NCBI GenBank assembly: GCA_963816955.1
Contig: CAWFME010000004.1
Span: 1,054,001-1,118,000, forward strand
Direction of reading: 5' to 3'
Source of the DNA: DATFQI01 sp963816955
GTDB lineage: Bacteria; Actinomycetota; Thermoleophilia; Solirubrobacterales; Solirubrobacteraceae
Length of the DNA: 64,000 nucleotides
Shown here: positions 1-9,141 of the stretch, piece after piece
Position numbering within the stretch: the stretch's first letter is position 1
How the letters are laid out: each line of letters starts with the position of its first letter
Translations under genes and position numbers: made by a program
Notes under the pieces: model-generated
What the model was told of the DNA's origin: nothing
What the model saw: only the letters and a program-made list of their open reading frames with translations
Databases searched by the model: none

Positions 1-1
1 C

Positions 2-2447
2 TCGGCGGCCACGGGCCAGGCCGCGGGCGCCGGCGGGCCTCGTCGCCTCCTACGGCCTGGAGCGCGGCTACGACCTCGCCCCGAACGAGATCAAGCAGCT
101 GATCACGACCACGGCCGAGGACGTCGTGCCGGAGAACACCGTCGGCACGGGCACGCCCGACCCGGCCCAGAAGGGCTGGGACCAGCACTTCGGCTACGGC
201 AAGCCCGACCTCGGGCTCGCGCTGGAGCGGATCGGCCAGGGCCGGATCCCGCCGCAGGCGCTGATCACGAGCCCCGATTGGTTCGAGCCGCTCGCGCTCG
301 AGCGCCAGGGCACGGTCGACATCGGCGGCCGCGTGTCCGCCCGCGGGGGCGGCGTGACCTACACGGTCGAGTGGGCGCCCGGGATCGAGCCGGCCGAGAG
401 CGAGTTCCGCCCCGTGGCGGCCGGAGCGGGCGCGACGAACGGCCGCCTGGCGACGATCGACCTGCGGGCCGTGCGCGCCGCGCTCGACGCCAGGCCCGGC
501 GGCGGCGCCACGAACGACCCGACCGCGCCCCAGAAGGGCCCGGGCGACAAGGACCCCAACGAGCCCGCCTTCACCGTCCGCGTGCGCGCCACCGACGCCG
601 CCGGCACCCGCGGCGAGGACCGCAAGGTGCTCTTCGCCTACCGCGACGGCACGCTGGCGCCCGGCTGGCCGCGCTCGCTCGCCGGCGGCGGCGAGGCCTC
701 CCAGCGGCTCTGGGACGTCGACGGCGACAACAAGCTCGACGTCGTGCAGGCCGAGTCCTCCGGCACCCTGCGCGTCGTGCGGGCCGACGGGAGCACGCTG
801 CCCGGCTTCCCCGTCCGCACCCGGCCGCTGCCCGACGTCCACGCCGGCGCGCCCGTCTACTCGCGCCTCGACGCCCCGCTGGAGCCGCTGCGCACCCCCG
901 CGATCGGCGACGTCGACGGCGACCGTCGTGCCGAGATCGTCGACACGGCGGGCGAGCACGTCTACGCCTGGGAGCTCGACGGGACGCCCGTCAGCGGCTT
1001 CCCGGTGCGCCTGAACCCCGACTTCTCCCGCCCGCAGGACCGCACGCGCGAGAACCACGTCAAGCGCGGCTTCTTCGCCGCCCCGGTGCTCGCCGACCTC
1101 ACGGGCGGCCCCGCGCTGGAGATCGTCGCGAGCGCCATGGACCAGCACGTCTACGCCTTCGACGGCGCGGGCGCCGCCGTCCCCGGCTGGCCCGTGAAGC
1201 TGCGCGACCCGAGCCTGCCCGGCGCCGAGATCATCACCGCGCCCGCCGTCGGCGACATCACGGGCGACGGGCGGCCCGAGCTGGTCACGCCGACCCAGGA
1301 GTTCGACGACGCCGCGGCCGCGCCCGAGGGCGACCTCGTCTCGATCCTGCGCAGCGGCGTCACGAACGTGCTCGCCAACGCCGCCGGCGGCTCCGGGCGC
1401 ACCTACGCGCTCGACGCCTCCGGTCACGTGCTGCCGGGCTGGCCCGTCAAGCCCAACGGCGCCGTGCCGGACGCCCTGCCGCTGGTCGGCCCGGGCGTCG
1501 AGCACGCGATGGCCAACGTCGACGGCGACCCGCAGCTCGAGGTGATCGGCAACGTGGCCTCGGGCGAGGTCCAGGTCCGCGAGGCCGACGGGCACGTCAA
1601 GACGACGCTCGACCCGGCGCCCGCCACGGGCGAGCACGTCGACAAGAGCCGCGTGCTGAACCTGTTCGAGCACCCGATCGCCGCCGACCTGGACGGAGCG
1701 CCGGGCGTCGAGATCCTCAAGGGCGGGCTGACGCTCAACGGGCTCGTCAACCTCGGCATCGCGGTCGGCCAGAACCTGCCCTACAACCACGTCCTGCAGG
1801 CCTGGGACTCCACCACGGGTGGCGCGCTGGCCGCGTTCCCGCAGGCGGTCGAGGACTACCAGCTGCTCTCGAGCCCCGCCGTGGCCGACGTCGGCGGCGG
1901 CGCCGAGCGCGAGGCCGTCGTCGGCACCGGCCTCTACCTGCTCCGGGCGGTCAGCGCCTCCGGCGCCGAGCCGCCCGGCTTCCCCAAGTTCACCGGCGGC
2001 TGGCTCTACGCCGTGCCCGCCACGGGCGACGCCGACGGCGACGGCAAGCTCGACATCGCCGCCGTCACGCGCGAGGGCCGCGCGTTCCTCTGGAAGACCG
2101 ACCGCCCGGCGTGCGGCGGCAACGGCGAGTGGTGGACCTCGCGCCACGACGAGCGCTCGACCGGCGCCCACGGCACCGACACGCGCCCGCCCGGCACCGC
2201 GGGCGCCCGGACCGCCGGCTTCAAGGCCGCCAAGGTGCAGCTCGCGTGGACGCCGCCCGGCGACGACTGGCTGTGCGGCACGCCCGCCCGCTACGAGATC
2301 CGCAACGCCGCCGGCGCCGTCGTGGCGACCGGCGCGAGCGGCGGCGCGGCCGCCGTGCCCGGCAAGAAGGGCGACGTGTTCACGATCGCCTACGCCGACG
2401 AGGCCGGCAACTGGGGCCTCCCGGTCGCTTTCCCGGCCGCGCGCTGA
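2..2447 (+). CDS. S8 subtilisin-like peptidase with FG-GAP repeats, 5' truncated, apparent frameshift
   Basis: The window opens inside this gene. Bases 2-28 read SAATGQAAG, which aligns with the S8 active-site block SMAAPxxAG, so the catalytic Ser codon is probably bases 2-4. The expected continuation GLVASYG lies one frame later, so an extra G sits in the GGG at 35-37. The peptidase domain ends near NEIKQLITTTAEDV. It is followed by an Ig-like stretch and then FG-GAP/VCBS-type units with calcium-loop motifs such as DVDGDNKLD, DVDGDRRAE, DITGDGRPE and DADGDGKLD. Such proteins are normally exported, and the signal peptide and Asp/His of the triad lie upstream of the window. The family call is firm; substrate is unknown. 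Stop is TGA 2445-2447. Confidence 0.85.
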   Translation, partial: RRPRARPRAPAGLVASYGLERGYDLAPNEIKQLITTTAEDVVPENTVGTGTPDPAQKGWDQHFGYGKPDLGLALERIGQGRIPPQALITSPDWFEPLALERQGTVDIGGRVSARGGGVTYTVEWAPGIEPAESEFRPVAAGAGATNGRLATIDLRAVRAALDARPGGGATNDPTAPQKGPGDKDPNEPAFTVRVRATDAAGTRGEDRKVLFAYRDGTLAPGWPRSLAGGGEASQRLWDVDGDNKLDVVQAESSGTLRVVRADGSTLPGFPVRTRPLPDVHAGAPVYSRLDAPLEPLRTPAIGDVDGDRRAEIVDTAGEHVYAWELDGTPVSGFPVRLNPDFSRPQDRTRENHVKRGFFAAPVLADLTGGPALEIVASAMDQHVYAFDGAGAAVPGWPVKLRDPSLPGAEIITAPAVGDITGDGRPELVTPTQEFDDAAAAPEGDLVSILRSGVTNVLANAAGGSGRTYALDASGHVLPGWPVKPNGAVPDALPLVGPGVEHAMANVDGDPQLEVIGNVASGEVQVREADGHVKTTLDPAPATGEHVDKSRVLNLFEHPIAADLDGAPGVEILKGGLTLNGLVNLGIAVGQNLPYNHVLQAWDSTTGGALAAFPQAVEDYQLLSSPAVADVGGGAEREAVVGTGLYLLRAVSASGAEPPGFPKFTGGWLYAVPATGDADGDGKLDIAAVTREGRAFLWKTDRPACGGNGEWWTSRHDERSTGAHGTDTRPPGTAGARTAGFKAAKVQLAWTPPGDDWLCGTPARYEIRNAAGAVVATGASGGAAAVPGKKGDVFTIAYADEAGNWGLPVAFPAAR

Positions 2448-2465
2448 TTCGCGCGGCAACGAGCC

Positions 2466-2471
2466 TAGAAT
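2466..2471 (+). promoter_or_regulatory. -10 box TAGAAT of permease gene
   Basis: TAGAAT ends 9 bases before the ATG at 2481, so transcription would start at or within a few bases of the start codon. Confidence 0.5.
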
Positions 2472-2480
2472 CGCCGATCG

Positions 2481-4400
2481 ATGGCAAGACGCCGGCTGGA
2501 GGGCCTCGAGCGCGTGCTCGGGGTCAACGCGCTCTTCTCGACCGCCTACGGGAACGTCGGCTCCTCGATCTACTACGCGCTCGGGCTCGTCGCCGCGCTC
2601 GCACTCGGGCTGACCCCGCTCGTCTTCATCATCACCGGGGCGCTCTTCTACGCCACCGCGACGACCTACGCGGAGGCGACCGCGATGTACCCGGAGGCGG
2701 GCGGCTCCTCGCTGTTCGCCCGCCAGGCGTTCAACGAGTTCTGGTCGTTCTTCACGGCCTGGGCGCAGATGCTCAACTACGTGATCACGATCGCCATCTC
2801 GGCGTTCTTCGCCGCCCACTACGCGGGCGGCGTCTCGTGGGACTACTTCTCGACCTCGCCGGGCGACATCGTCTTCGGCATCGGTCTGATCGCGCTGCTG
2901 GCGCTGGTCAACGTCCGCGGGGTCAAGGACGCCGTGACGGTCAACGTGGTGCTCGCCGTCGTCGACTTCCTCAGCCAGCTCGCGATCGTCGTCGCGGGCG
3001 TCTTCCTCGTCTTCAGCCCGGACGTGCTGGCCCAGAACATGTCCTACCTCGGCGAGGCGCCGACCTGGCGCGACTTCCTGATCGCGATCCCGCTCGGCAC
3101 GGTGGCCTACACCGGCATCGAGACGATCTCCAACATGGCCGGGGAGGCGAAGGAGGAGGCCAAGACCATCCCGGCCTCGATCAAGCGCGTGATGATCGCG
3201 GTGTTCGCGATCTACTTCACGCTGCCGTGGATCGCCCTCTCGGCACTGCCCGTCCGCTGCGACGAGGGCGGGACGTGCACGACGCTGCTGGGCGTCGCCA
3301 AGGAGGAGGGCGGCTACGCGTCGGACCCGATCATCGGCATCGTCAAGAACATGGACCTCGGCGCGCTGCAGGGCTTCTCGGAGTTCTACGTCGCCATCCT
3401 CGCCGTGACGATCCTCGTGGCCGCCACCAACGCGGGCGTGCTCGGCGTCTCCCGGCTCGTCTACTCGATGGGGATGCACCGGCAGATGCCCGACTCGCTG
3501 CGGCGGCTGCACCCGCACTTCCGCACGCCCTATATCGGCATCCTCGTGTTCTCCGCGCTCGCGTGCGTGGCGCTGCTGCCCGGCCAGGCCGACTTCCTCG
3601 GCCTGATCTACGCGTTCGGCGCGATGCTGTCGTTCTCGATGGCCCACCTGGCCCTGATCCGGCTGCGGGTCAAGGAGCCGGACGTCCCGCGGCCGTATCG
3701 CAGCCCCGGCCGGCTGCGCATCCGGGGCCGCGACGTGCCGCCGCTCGCGCTGCTCGGCGTCGCCGGCACGATGCTGTCGTTCGCCGTGATCAGCGTGCTC
3801 AACCTCGACGTGGCCGCCGCCGGCACGGGCTGGCTCGCGCTGGGCATGCTCGTCTACGTCGGCTACCGGCGCCGCCAGGGGCTCGATCTCGTCTCCACCT
3901 ACAAGGTCGCGATCGCGGAGCCGGTGGTCGACCACGAGGCGGAGTACGACTCGGTGCTCGTGCCGGTCTCCGAGCGCTATGACGAGCACGTGATGGCCAC
4001 GGCGACCAAGCTCGCGGCGCGCAAGCGCCGGGGCATCCACATCGTGTCGTTCGTGACGGTCCCGCACGCGCTGCCGATCGACGCGCCGATGGAGGGCGCC
4101 GAGGCGGCGGCGGAGTCCGTGATCGAGCAGGCGCGGATCCAGGGCGGCCGGCGCGTCTCGGGGCACGTGGAGCGGATCCGCCCCGGCCAGGCCGGGCGCC
4201 GGATCGTCGAGGAGGCGATCGACATGCGCGCCGCCGCGATCGTGCTCCCGCTCCCGCGCCGGATCCAGGGCGCGTCGCTGTTCGGCAAGACGCTCGAGAC
4301 GGTGCTGGCCGAGCGACCGTGCCGCGTCGTGATCGAGTCGACCCCGGCGTCCGAAGGTGCCGCGCAGCACCAGGCCGCACTGCAGCGGGAGCGCGTGTGA
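2481..4400 (+). CDS. APC-superfamily permease with C-terminal UspA domain
   Basis: This 639-residue protein has an APC/LeuT-fold transporter domain of about 12 hydrophobic helices (residues ~10-465) and a soluble UspA-like domain (~490-625; starts YDSVLVPVSE, ends with CRVVIES). The first helix carries STAYGNVGSSIYYALG, typical of these permeases. The APC-plus-USP architecture is that of KimA-type potassium symporters as well as of amino-acid permeases. The following small membrane protein, second permease and two RCK proteins favour potassium, by analogy with mycobacterial Rv2690c-ceoB-ceoC, but this is inference. The ATG at 2481 follows a good -10 box; the stop overlaps the next start (GTGA). 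Confidence 0.85.
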   Translation: MARRRLEGLERVLGVNALFSTAYGNVGSSIYYALGLVAALALGLTPLVFIITGALFYATATTYAEATAMYPEAGGSSLFARQAFNEFWSFFTAWAQMLNYVITIAISAFFAAHYAGGVSWDYFSTSPGDIVFGIGLIALLALVNVRGVKDAVTVNVVLAVVDFLSQLAIVVAGVFLVFSPDVLAQNMSYLGEAPTWRDFLIAIPLGTVAYTGIETISNMAGEAKEEAKTIPASIKRVMIAVFAIYFTLPWIALSALPVRCDEGGTCTTLLGVAKEEGGYASDPIIGIVKNMDLGALQGFSEFYVAILAVTILVAATNAGVLGVSRLVYSMGMHRQMPDSLRRLHPHFRTPYIGILVFSALACVALLPGQADFLGLIYAFGAMLSFSMAHLALIRLRVKEPDVPRPYRSPGRLRIRGRDVPPLALLGVAGTMLSFAVISVLNLDVAAAGTGWLALGMLVYVGYRRRQGLDLVSTYKVAIAEPVVDHEAEYDSVLVPVSERYDEHVMATATKLAARKRRGIHIVSFVTVPHALPIDAPMEGAEAAAESVIEQARIQGGRRVSGHVERIRPGQAGRRIVEEAIDMRAAAIVLPLPRRIQGASLFGKTLETVLAERPCRVVIESTPASEGAAQHQAALQRERV

Positions 4401-4594
4401 GAGCGCTGACCCTGCTGACGTCCGGCCTGATGATCTTCATCGGGATCGCGATCATCGTGCGCACGATCGGCGCCGGCGGCGGGCCCGCGGCGCTCGGGAT
4501 CCTCCTGGGCGTCGCCTTCGTCGCCGCGGGCGCCGGCCGGCTGTGGGCGACGAACGCCCTCCAGCGCCACCGCGACGACGAGGAGGAAGGCTGA
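4397..4594 (+). CDS. Small membrane protein between the two permeases
   Basis: A 65-residue protein starting at GTG 4397, which overlaps the permease stop as GTGA. It has two hydrophobic segments (residues ~3-22 and ~30-48) and a charged C-terminus ending HRDDEEEG. Its stop TGA 4592-4594 overlaps the ATG of the next permease, so translation of all three is probably coupled. A longer reading from 4319 would run back into the permease gene and is less likely. I do not recognise a family; an accessory subunit is possible from position only. Confidence 0.65.
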   Translation: MRALTLLTSGLMIFIGIAIIVRTIGAGGGPAALGILLGVAFVAAGAGRLWATNALQRHRDDEEEG

Positions 4595-6636
4595 TGCCGC
4601 GCCGGCCGGCCGAGCCGATGATCCGCCGCGGGCTCAACGCCGCCGGGCGGGTGGACACGCTGCCGCAGCTCAAGCGGGGCCTCGGCTCGCCCGCGCTGTT
4701 CGGGATCGTGCAGGGCTTCATCGGAGCGTCGATCTACTTCGCGGTCGGCGTGGTCGCCACGAAGGCGCTCGGCCTCACGTGGGCCGTGTTCCTGGCCGGC
4801 GCGGTGTTCTTCGCCGCGCTCGTGCCCAGCTACGTCGAGGGCGCCTCGCTGCACCAGGAGCGCGGCGGCGCGACCGTGATCGCCCGCTACGCGTTCAACG
4901 AGCTGTGGAGCTTCATCGCGGGCTGGGCGATCCTGCTCGACTACCTGATCCTGATCGCGCTGACCGCGTTCGCGACCACGGACTACGCGGCGGTGTTCTT
5001 CGAGCCGTTCGACTCCGGCGCGCCCGAGTTCCTGCTCGGCACGGCGGTGATCATCGGGGTGGCGATCGTCAACGCGCGCGGGAGCACGCCGCGGCGGTTC
5101 GAGCGCGCGGCGCTGATCGTGCTCGCCGACCTGCTGCTGCAGCTGCTCGTCGTCGCGTTCGGGCTCTATCTGATCTTCGAGCCCGAGCTGCTCACCGACC
5201 CCGGGGCGATCGCGGGCACGCCGTCGCTCGAGGACCTCGTGTTCGCGTTCCCGCTCGTGCTGGTCGCCTTCAGCGGCATCGACGCCTCCTCGGGCCTGGC
5301 CGGGCAGGTGGCGATCGGCCGCCGCGGCCTGCGCCGGCTGATCGGCGTGCGCCTGATCGCTGCGTGCGTGCCCTACGTGGGGATCGCGCTGATCGCCTCG
5401 GTGGCGCTGCCGACGACGCCCGGCACGCAGTGGGTCGAGGCGCCGATGGTGGGCGTCGCCGACGCCTTCGAGCAGGCGTGGATCCGCGAGCCGCTGCGCT
5501 ACGCGCTGGCGATCTCCGGCCTGCTGATCCTCGTGGCGGCGTGCAACGCGGCGATGCTCGGGCTCTCGCGCCTGGGCTACGCGCTGGCCGTCAACCGCCA
5601 GATCCCGTCGCTGATCGGCTACCTGCACCCGGGCCGCTCGACGCCGGTCGTCGTGATCGCGATCGGCACGGTCCTGGCGATCGCCCTGCTGTTGCCCGCC
5701 GATCTCGACTTCCTCGTCGGCATCTGCGCGTTCGGGGCGACGATCGCGTTCTCGATCGTGAGCGCGGGCGTGATCCGGCTGCGCTGGCGCGAGCCCGACC
5801 GCGACCGCCCGTACAAGATGCCGCTCAACGTGCGGCTCGGGCGGGGCGAGCTGCCGCTGCCGGCGCTGCTCGGGACCCTGCTGTCGCTGGCCGCGCTCGT
5901 GGCGCTGCTCTTCTACCACGGCGACTCGCGCTGGATGGGCGTCGGCTGGATGGTCTTCGGCGTGGCCCTGTACGTCTACTACCGGATCTCGGAGGACAAG
6001 CCCGTCTTCCGCCGCGTCACGGTGCCCGAGAAGACGCTCACGCGCCCGCGCCAGGAGGCGGAGTACGGCTCGATCCTCGTCCCGATCCGCGGGCTGCCGC
6101 TGGACGACGACATCGTCCAGACCGCGGGCCGGCTGGCGGTGGAGGAGAACGAGGACCTCGGCGAGGGCGGCGCGGTGATCGAGGCGCTGTGGGTGTTCGA
6201 GGTCCCGCTGTCGATGCCGCTCGACGCCCGCGTGCCCGACGAGGAGCTCAAGCGCGCCCGCCGCGCGCTGGCGCGGGCCAAGGCGGTGGGGGAGGAGTAC
6301 GAGGGCGTCGAGGTCGCCACCGCAGTCGTGCGCGCGCGCCGCGCCGGCGAGGCGATCGTGCACGAGGCGCGCCGCCGCGGCGTCGAGGCGATCGTGCTCG
6401 CCGCGGAGGAGAAGGCGCAGATCCGCGGCGGGACGCTGCTCGGCGGCAAGGCCGGGTTGCGCGACACGTTCGTGGGGGAGACGACCCGCTACGTCGTGAA
6501 CAAGGCGCCCTGCCGGGTCATCCTCACGGCCGCGCCGCCGCAGGCGCCGGTGGAGCCGCCGGAGGACCTCGCGGCCCCGCCGCCTGGCGGCGACCCCGCC
6601 CGCCCCGGGGACGAGCCAGTGGCCTCGCCTCGCTAG
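4594..6636 (+). CDS. Second APC-superfamily permease with C-terminal UspA domain
   Basis: A 680-residue paralogue of the protein at 2481: about 12 membrane segments from residue ~30 to ~460, then a UspA-like domain (from EYGSILVPIRG near residue 490 to CRVILTAAPP near 650) and a Pro-rich tail. Helix 1 reads FIGASIYFAVG. The USP domain ends with GGKAGLRDTF, a poor match to the nucleotide-binding G-rich loop. ATG 4594 overlaps the preceding stop, indicating an operon. Two such permeases in tandem beside two RCK-type proteins suggest a potassium or cation system; amino-acid transport is the alternative. Confidence 0.83.
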   Translation: MPRRPAEPMIRRGLNAAGRVDTLPQLKRGLGSPALFGIVQGFIGASIYFAVGVVATKALGLTWAVFLAGAVFFAALVPSYVEGASLHQERGGATVIARYAFNELWSFIAGWAILLDYLILIALTAFATTDYAAVFFEPFDSGAPEFLLGTAVIIGVAIVNARGSTPRRFERAALIVLADLLLQLLVVAFGLYLIFEPELLTDPGAIAGTPSLEDLVFAFPLVLVAFSGIDASSGLAGQVAIGRRGLRRLIGVRLIAACVPYVGIALIASVALPTTPGTQWVEAPMVGVADAFEQAWIREPLRYALAISGLLILVAACNAAMLGLSRLGYALAVNRQIPSLIGYLHPGRSTPVVVIAIGTVLAIALLLPADLDFLVGICAFGATIAFSIVSAGVIRLRWREPDRDRPYKMPLNVRLGRGELPLPALLGTLLSLAALVALLFYHGDSRWMGVGWMVFGVALYVYYRISEDKPVFRRVTVPEKTLTRPRQEAEYGSILVPIRGLPLDDDIVQTAGRLAVEENEDLGEGGAVIEALWVFEVPLSMPLDARVPDEELKRARRALARAKAVGEEYEGVEVATAVVRARRAGEAIVHEARRRGVEAIVLAAEEKAQIRGGTLLGGKAGLRDTFVGETTRYVVNKAPCRVILTAAPPQAPVEPPEDLAAPPPGGDPARPGDEPVASPR

Positions 6637-6639
6637 AGT
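6634..6639 (+). promoter_or_regulatory. -10 box TAGAGT of TrkA gene
   Basis: TAGAGT overlaps the stop codon of the permease and ends 8 bases before ATG 6648. It would allow the RCK genes to be transcribed separately from the permeases. Confidence 0.45.
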
Positions 6640-6647
6640 CCGCGCCG

Positions 6648-7073
6648 ATGTTCGTCCTCGTCGTCGGTGCGGGCCGTGTCGGCTCCTCGGTCGCCACCTC
6701 CGCGCTGCGGGCGGGCCACACCGTCTCCGTGCTCGACGAGGACCCGCTCTCCCACGAGCGCCTGGACGTCGAGCTCGGCCAGGGCTGGGAGGAGGCCGGC
6801 GGGCGCTTCACGATCGGCACCGCGCTCGAGATGGACGCGCTGGTGGAAGCCGGCATCGAGCAGGCGGAAGTGTTCATCGCCTCCACCAACGGCGACAACA
6901 CCAACCTGGTCGTCTCGCAGATCGCCCAGCGCCGCTTCGAGGTCCCGCGGGTCATCGCACGCATCCTCGACCCGCGGCGCGCCGCCTGGTACCAGGAGCA
7001 GGGCCTGCAGACCGTCTGCCCGACCCAGATCGCGATCGAGCAGCTCGAGCGGGCGGCGCTGACCGACGCCTGA
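6648..7073 (+). CDS. TrkA-N (RCK) NAD-binding protein
   Basis: A 141-residue protein with one TrkA-N Rossmann domain: glycine motif VGAGRVGSSVA at residues ~5-15, acidic end of strand 2 (VLDEDP), and the conserved NGDNTNLV segment. It lacks the TrkA-C domain found in full-length potassium-channel regulators. Such proteins bind NAD(H) or nucleotides in the cytosol and gate K+ transporters. Its stop overlaps the start of the next RCK gene (TGATG), so the two are co-translated and may form a heteromer, like CeoB/CeoC of mycobacteria. Confidence 0.88.
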   Translation: MFVLVVGAGRVGSSVATSALRAGHTVSVLDEDPLSHERLDVELGQGWEEAGGRFTIGTALEMDALVEAGIEQAEVFIASTNGDNTNLVVSQIAQRRFEVPRVIARILDPRRAAWYQEQGLQTVCPTQIAIEQLERAALTDA

Positions 7074-7753
7074 TGGCAGGGCTCTACGTCATCGTCGCCG
7101 GCGCGGGCAAGGTCGGCTGGAACCTCGCGCGGGAGCTGCTCGAGAAGGGTCACGAGGTGACCGTCCTCGAGCAGGACCGGCGCCGCTACCTCACGGTCGA
7201 GCAGGAGCTCGAGCACGCGGTCCAGTACGGCGACGCGACCGAGCTGTGGGTGCTCGAGCGCGCCGGCATCCAGCGCGCCGACCTCGTGGTCGCGGTCACC
7301 GGCGACGACGAGGACAACCTGCTGATCTGCCAGGTCGCCAAGGAGAAGTACCTCTGCGAGCGGATCATCGCCCGCGTCAACAACCCGCGGAACCTGGAGC
7401 ACTTCAAGCTGCTCGGCATCCAGCCCGCGGTGTCCGCGACCGACCTGATCCTGCGCCTGATCGAGCACGAGGTCCCGCGCTACGGCCTCGTCCACCTGCT
7501 CGACCTGCCCGAGGAGCGCCTCGAGATCATCGAGCTCGTGGTCTCCGAGGACGCGCCGGCCGCCGGCCAGAAGGTGCAGGACATGGAGCTGCCCGAGGGC
7601 TCGCTGGTGATCTCCGTGCTCCGCGACGGCAGCGGCTTCGTCCCCAAGGCCGACACGGTCGTCGAGGCCGGCGACGAGGTGCTCGTCGTGCTCGACCCGG
7701 GCCTGGAGGAGCGCATCACCGCCCAGTTCGTGGGCGAGAACGGGCGTGGCTGA
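7073..7753 (+). CDS. TrkA-family protein (TrkA-N + TrkA-C)
   Basis: A 226-residue regulator of potassium transport. The TrkA-N domain spans ~1-125 with AGAGKVGWNLA and the conserved TGDDEDNLL; the TrkA-C ligand-binding domain spans ~145-220 (KVQDMELPEGSLVISVLRDG). It starts with ATG 7073 overlapping the preceding stop. The adjacent permeases with UspA domains are the likely partners. Its end overlaps the start of the flavoprotein gene by 8 bases, so that gene may share the transcript. Confidence 0.9.
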   Translation: MAGLYVIVAGAGKVGWNLARELLEKGHEVTVLEQDRRRYLTVEQELEHAVQYGDATELWVLERAGIQRADLVVAVTGDDEDNLLICQVAKEKYLCERIIARVNNPRNLEHFKLLGIQPAVSATDLILRLIEHEVPRYGLVHLLDLPEERLEIIELVVSEDAPAAGQKVQDMELPEGSLVISVLRDGSGFVPKADTVVEAGDEVLVVLDPGLEERITAQFVGENGRG

Positions 7754-8983
7754 CCGCTCCGTCGACGTCCTGATCGTCGGCGCGGGCGGGGCCGGATCGG
7801 CCTGCGCCGAGGCGCTGGCGCGGGACCGCTCCTTCTCCGGCTCGGTGCTGCTGGTCGGGCGCGAGCAGGACCCGCCCTACGAGCGCCCGCCGGCGTCCAA
7901 GGGCTACCTGCGCGGCGAGAGCGCGCGGGAGGACGCCTACCTGCACCCGGCCGACTGGTACGGCCCGAAGGGGATCGAGCTGCTCACGCGCACGAGCGTG
8001 ATGAAGCTCGACACGGCGGCGCGGGTCGCGAAGCTCTCCACGAAGGAGGAGGTCGAGTACGGCGCCGCCGTCCTGGCGACGGGCGCCAACGTGCGCCGGC
8101 TGCGGCTGCCGGGCGCCGAGCTCGAGGGGATCCACTACCTGCGCGCGCTGGGGAACTCGGACGCGATCCGCGCCGACGCCGCGGAGGCTTCCCGCGTGGT
8201 CTTGGTGGGCGGCTCCTACATCGCCTGCGAGGTCGCCGCGTCGCTGACGGCGCTGGGGAAGCGCTGCACGATGGTCATGGCCGAGGACGCGCCGCTGTCG
8301 CTCGGCTTCGGCCCGCAGGTGGGCGAGTTCGTGGGCGCGCTGCTGCGCGAGCGCGGCGTCGAGCTCGTGACGGGCGACCCCCTGGCCGCGTTCGTGGGCG
8401 AGGGGCGCGTGTCCTCGGTCGAGACGGAGTCGGGCCGGCTCGTCGACGCCGACCTCGTCGTCATGGGCACGGGCGCGATGCCGGACGTCATGCTCGCCCG
8501 TTCCGCGGGCCTGGAGCTGGGCGAGAGCGGCGGCGTGGCCTGCTCCTCGACGCTGGCGACCTCGGCGCCGGGCGTCTGGTGCGCCGGCGACGCCTGCGAG
8601 TACGACTCCGTCCTGCACGGCCGCCGGATGCGGATCGAGCACTGGGAGGTCGCCCGCGCCCAGGGCAAGGCGGCCGCGGCCGCCGTGGCCGGCCGCCCCG
8701 CGGACTTCACCGAGGTCCCGTACTTCTGGAGCGATCTGGCGGACTGGGCGACGCTGGAGTACGTCGGCCCGGCGTCCTCCTGGGACCAGGAGGTCGTCCG
8801 CGGGTCCTTCGACTCGGGGGAGTTCGCCGTCTTCTACGTGGAGGGCTCGCGGCTCGTCGCCGCGCTCTCCGTGGGCCGCCCCGAGGACCTCATGCAGGCC
8901 CGGCGGCTGCTCGCCGCGGGCGGCGAGCTCGGCGAGCGCGCTTCGTACTCGCCGACCTCGCCGCGGACCTCTCCCTGCTCTGA
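7746..8983 (+). CDS. FAD-dependent ferredoxin-reductase-like oxidoreductase, apparent frameshift near 3' end
   Basis: The protein is about 412 residues once corrected. It has an FAD GxGxxG motif (VGAGGAGSACAE) at residues ~10-20, the PPYERPPASKGYL motif of ferredoxin/rubredoxin reductases, an NAD-binding VGGSYIACEVA near residue 155, and a second FAD motif ending WCAGDACEY. At 8936-8937 one G seems to be missing: adding it gives GEARFVLADLAADLSLL and a stop at 8983. Without it the frame runs on to 9311, through a strong terminator and into the antisense of the Crp gene, which is implausible. The redox partner is unknown. Confidence 0.83.
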
Positions 8984-9001
8984 ACCGCGCTCGGCTGGAA
9001 G

Positions 9002-9025
9002 CTTCGGCCGAGCAGTCGGCCGAAG
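9002..9025. terminator. Bidirectional hairpin terminator
   Basis: A perfect 10-bp inverted repeat (CTTCGGCCGA and its complement) with loop GCAG lies 18 bases after the corrected stop at 8983, between the flavoprotein and the converging Crp gene. It lacks a clear T-run. Confidence 0.6.
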
Positions 9026-9141
9026 ACAGATCGCGACGGCAGCCGCCATTGCGAGGAACGTAATCCCAGCTCCGTCGCGAAACAGCGCCATGGCCCGATC
9101 CGCCCCGGTGATCCGGTCGCGTACCCGCGGATGTAAACGCG

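Noticed and set aside
278..3982. 1234-residue plus-strand open frame over the peptidase and permease genes
   Set aside because: Arg/Ala/Pro-dominated composition typical of an out-of-frame reading of GC-rich DNA; the real genes with clear motifs lie in other frames.
3799..6363. 854-residue minus-strand open frame over the permease region
   Set aside because: Antisense of two permeases with helices in the plus frame; His/Arg-rich composition without domains.
8834..9091. 85-residue minus-strand frame with a hydrophobic N-terminus
   Set aside because: It overlaps the flavoprotein coding region and crosses the terminator; the tail is low complexity.
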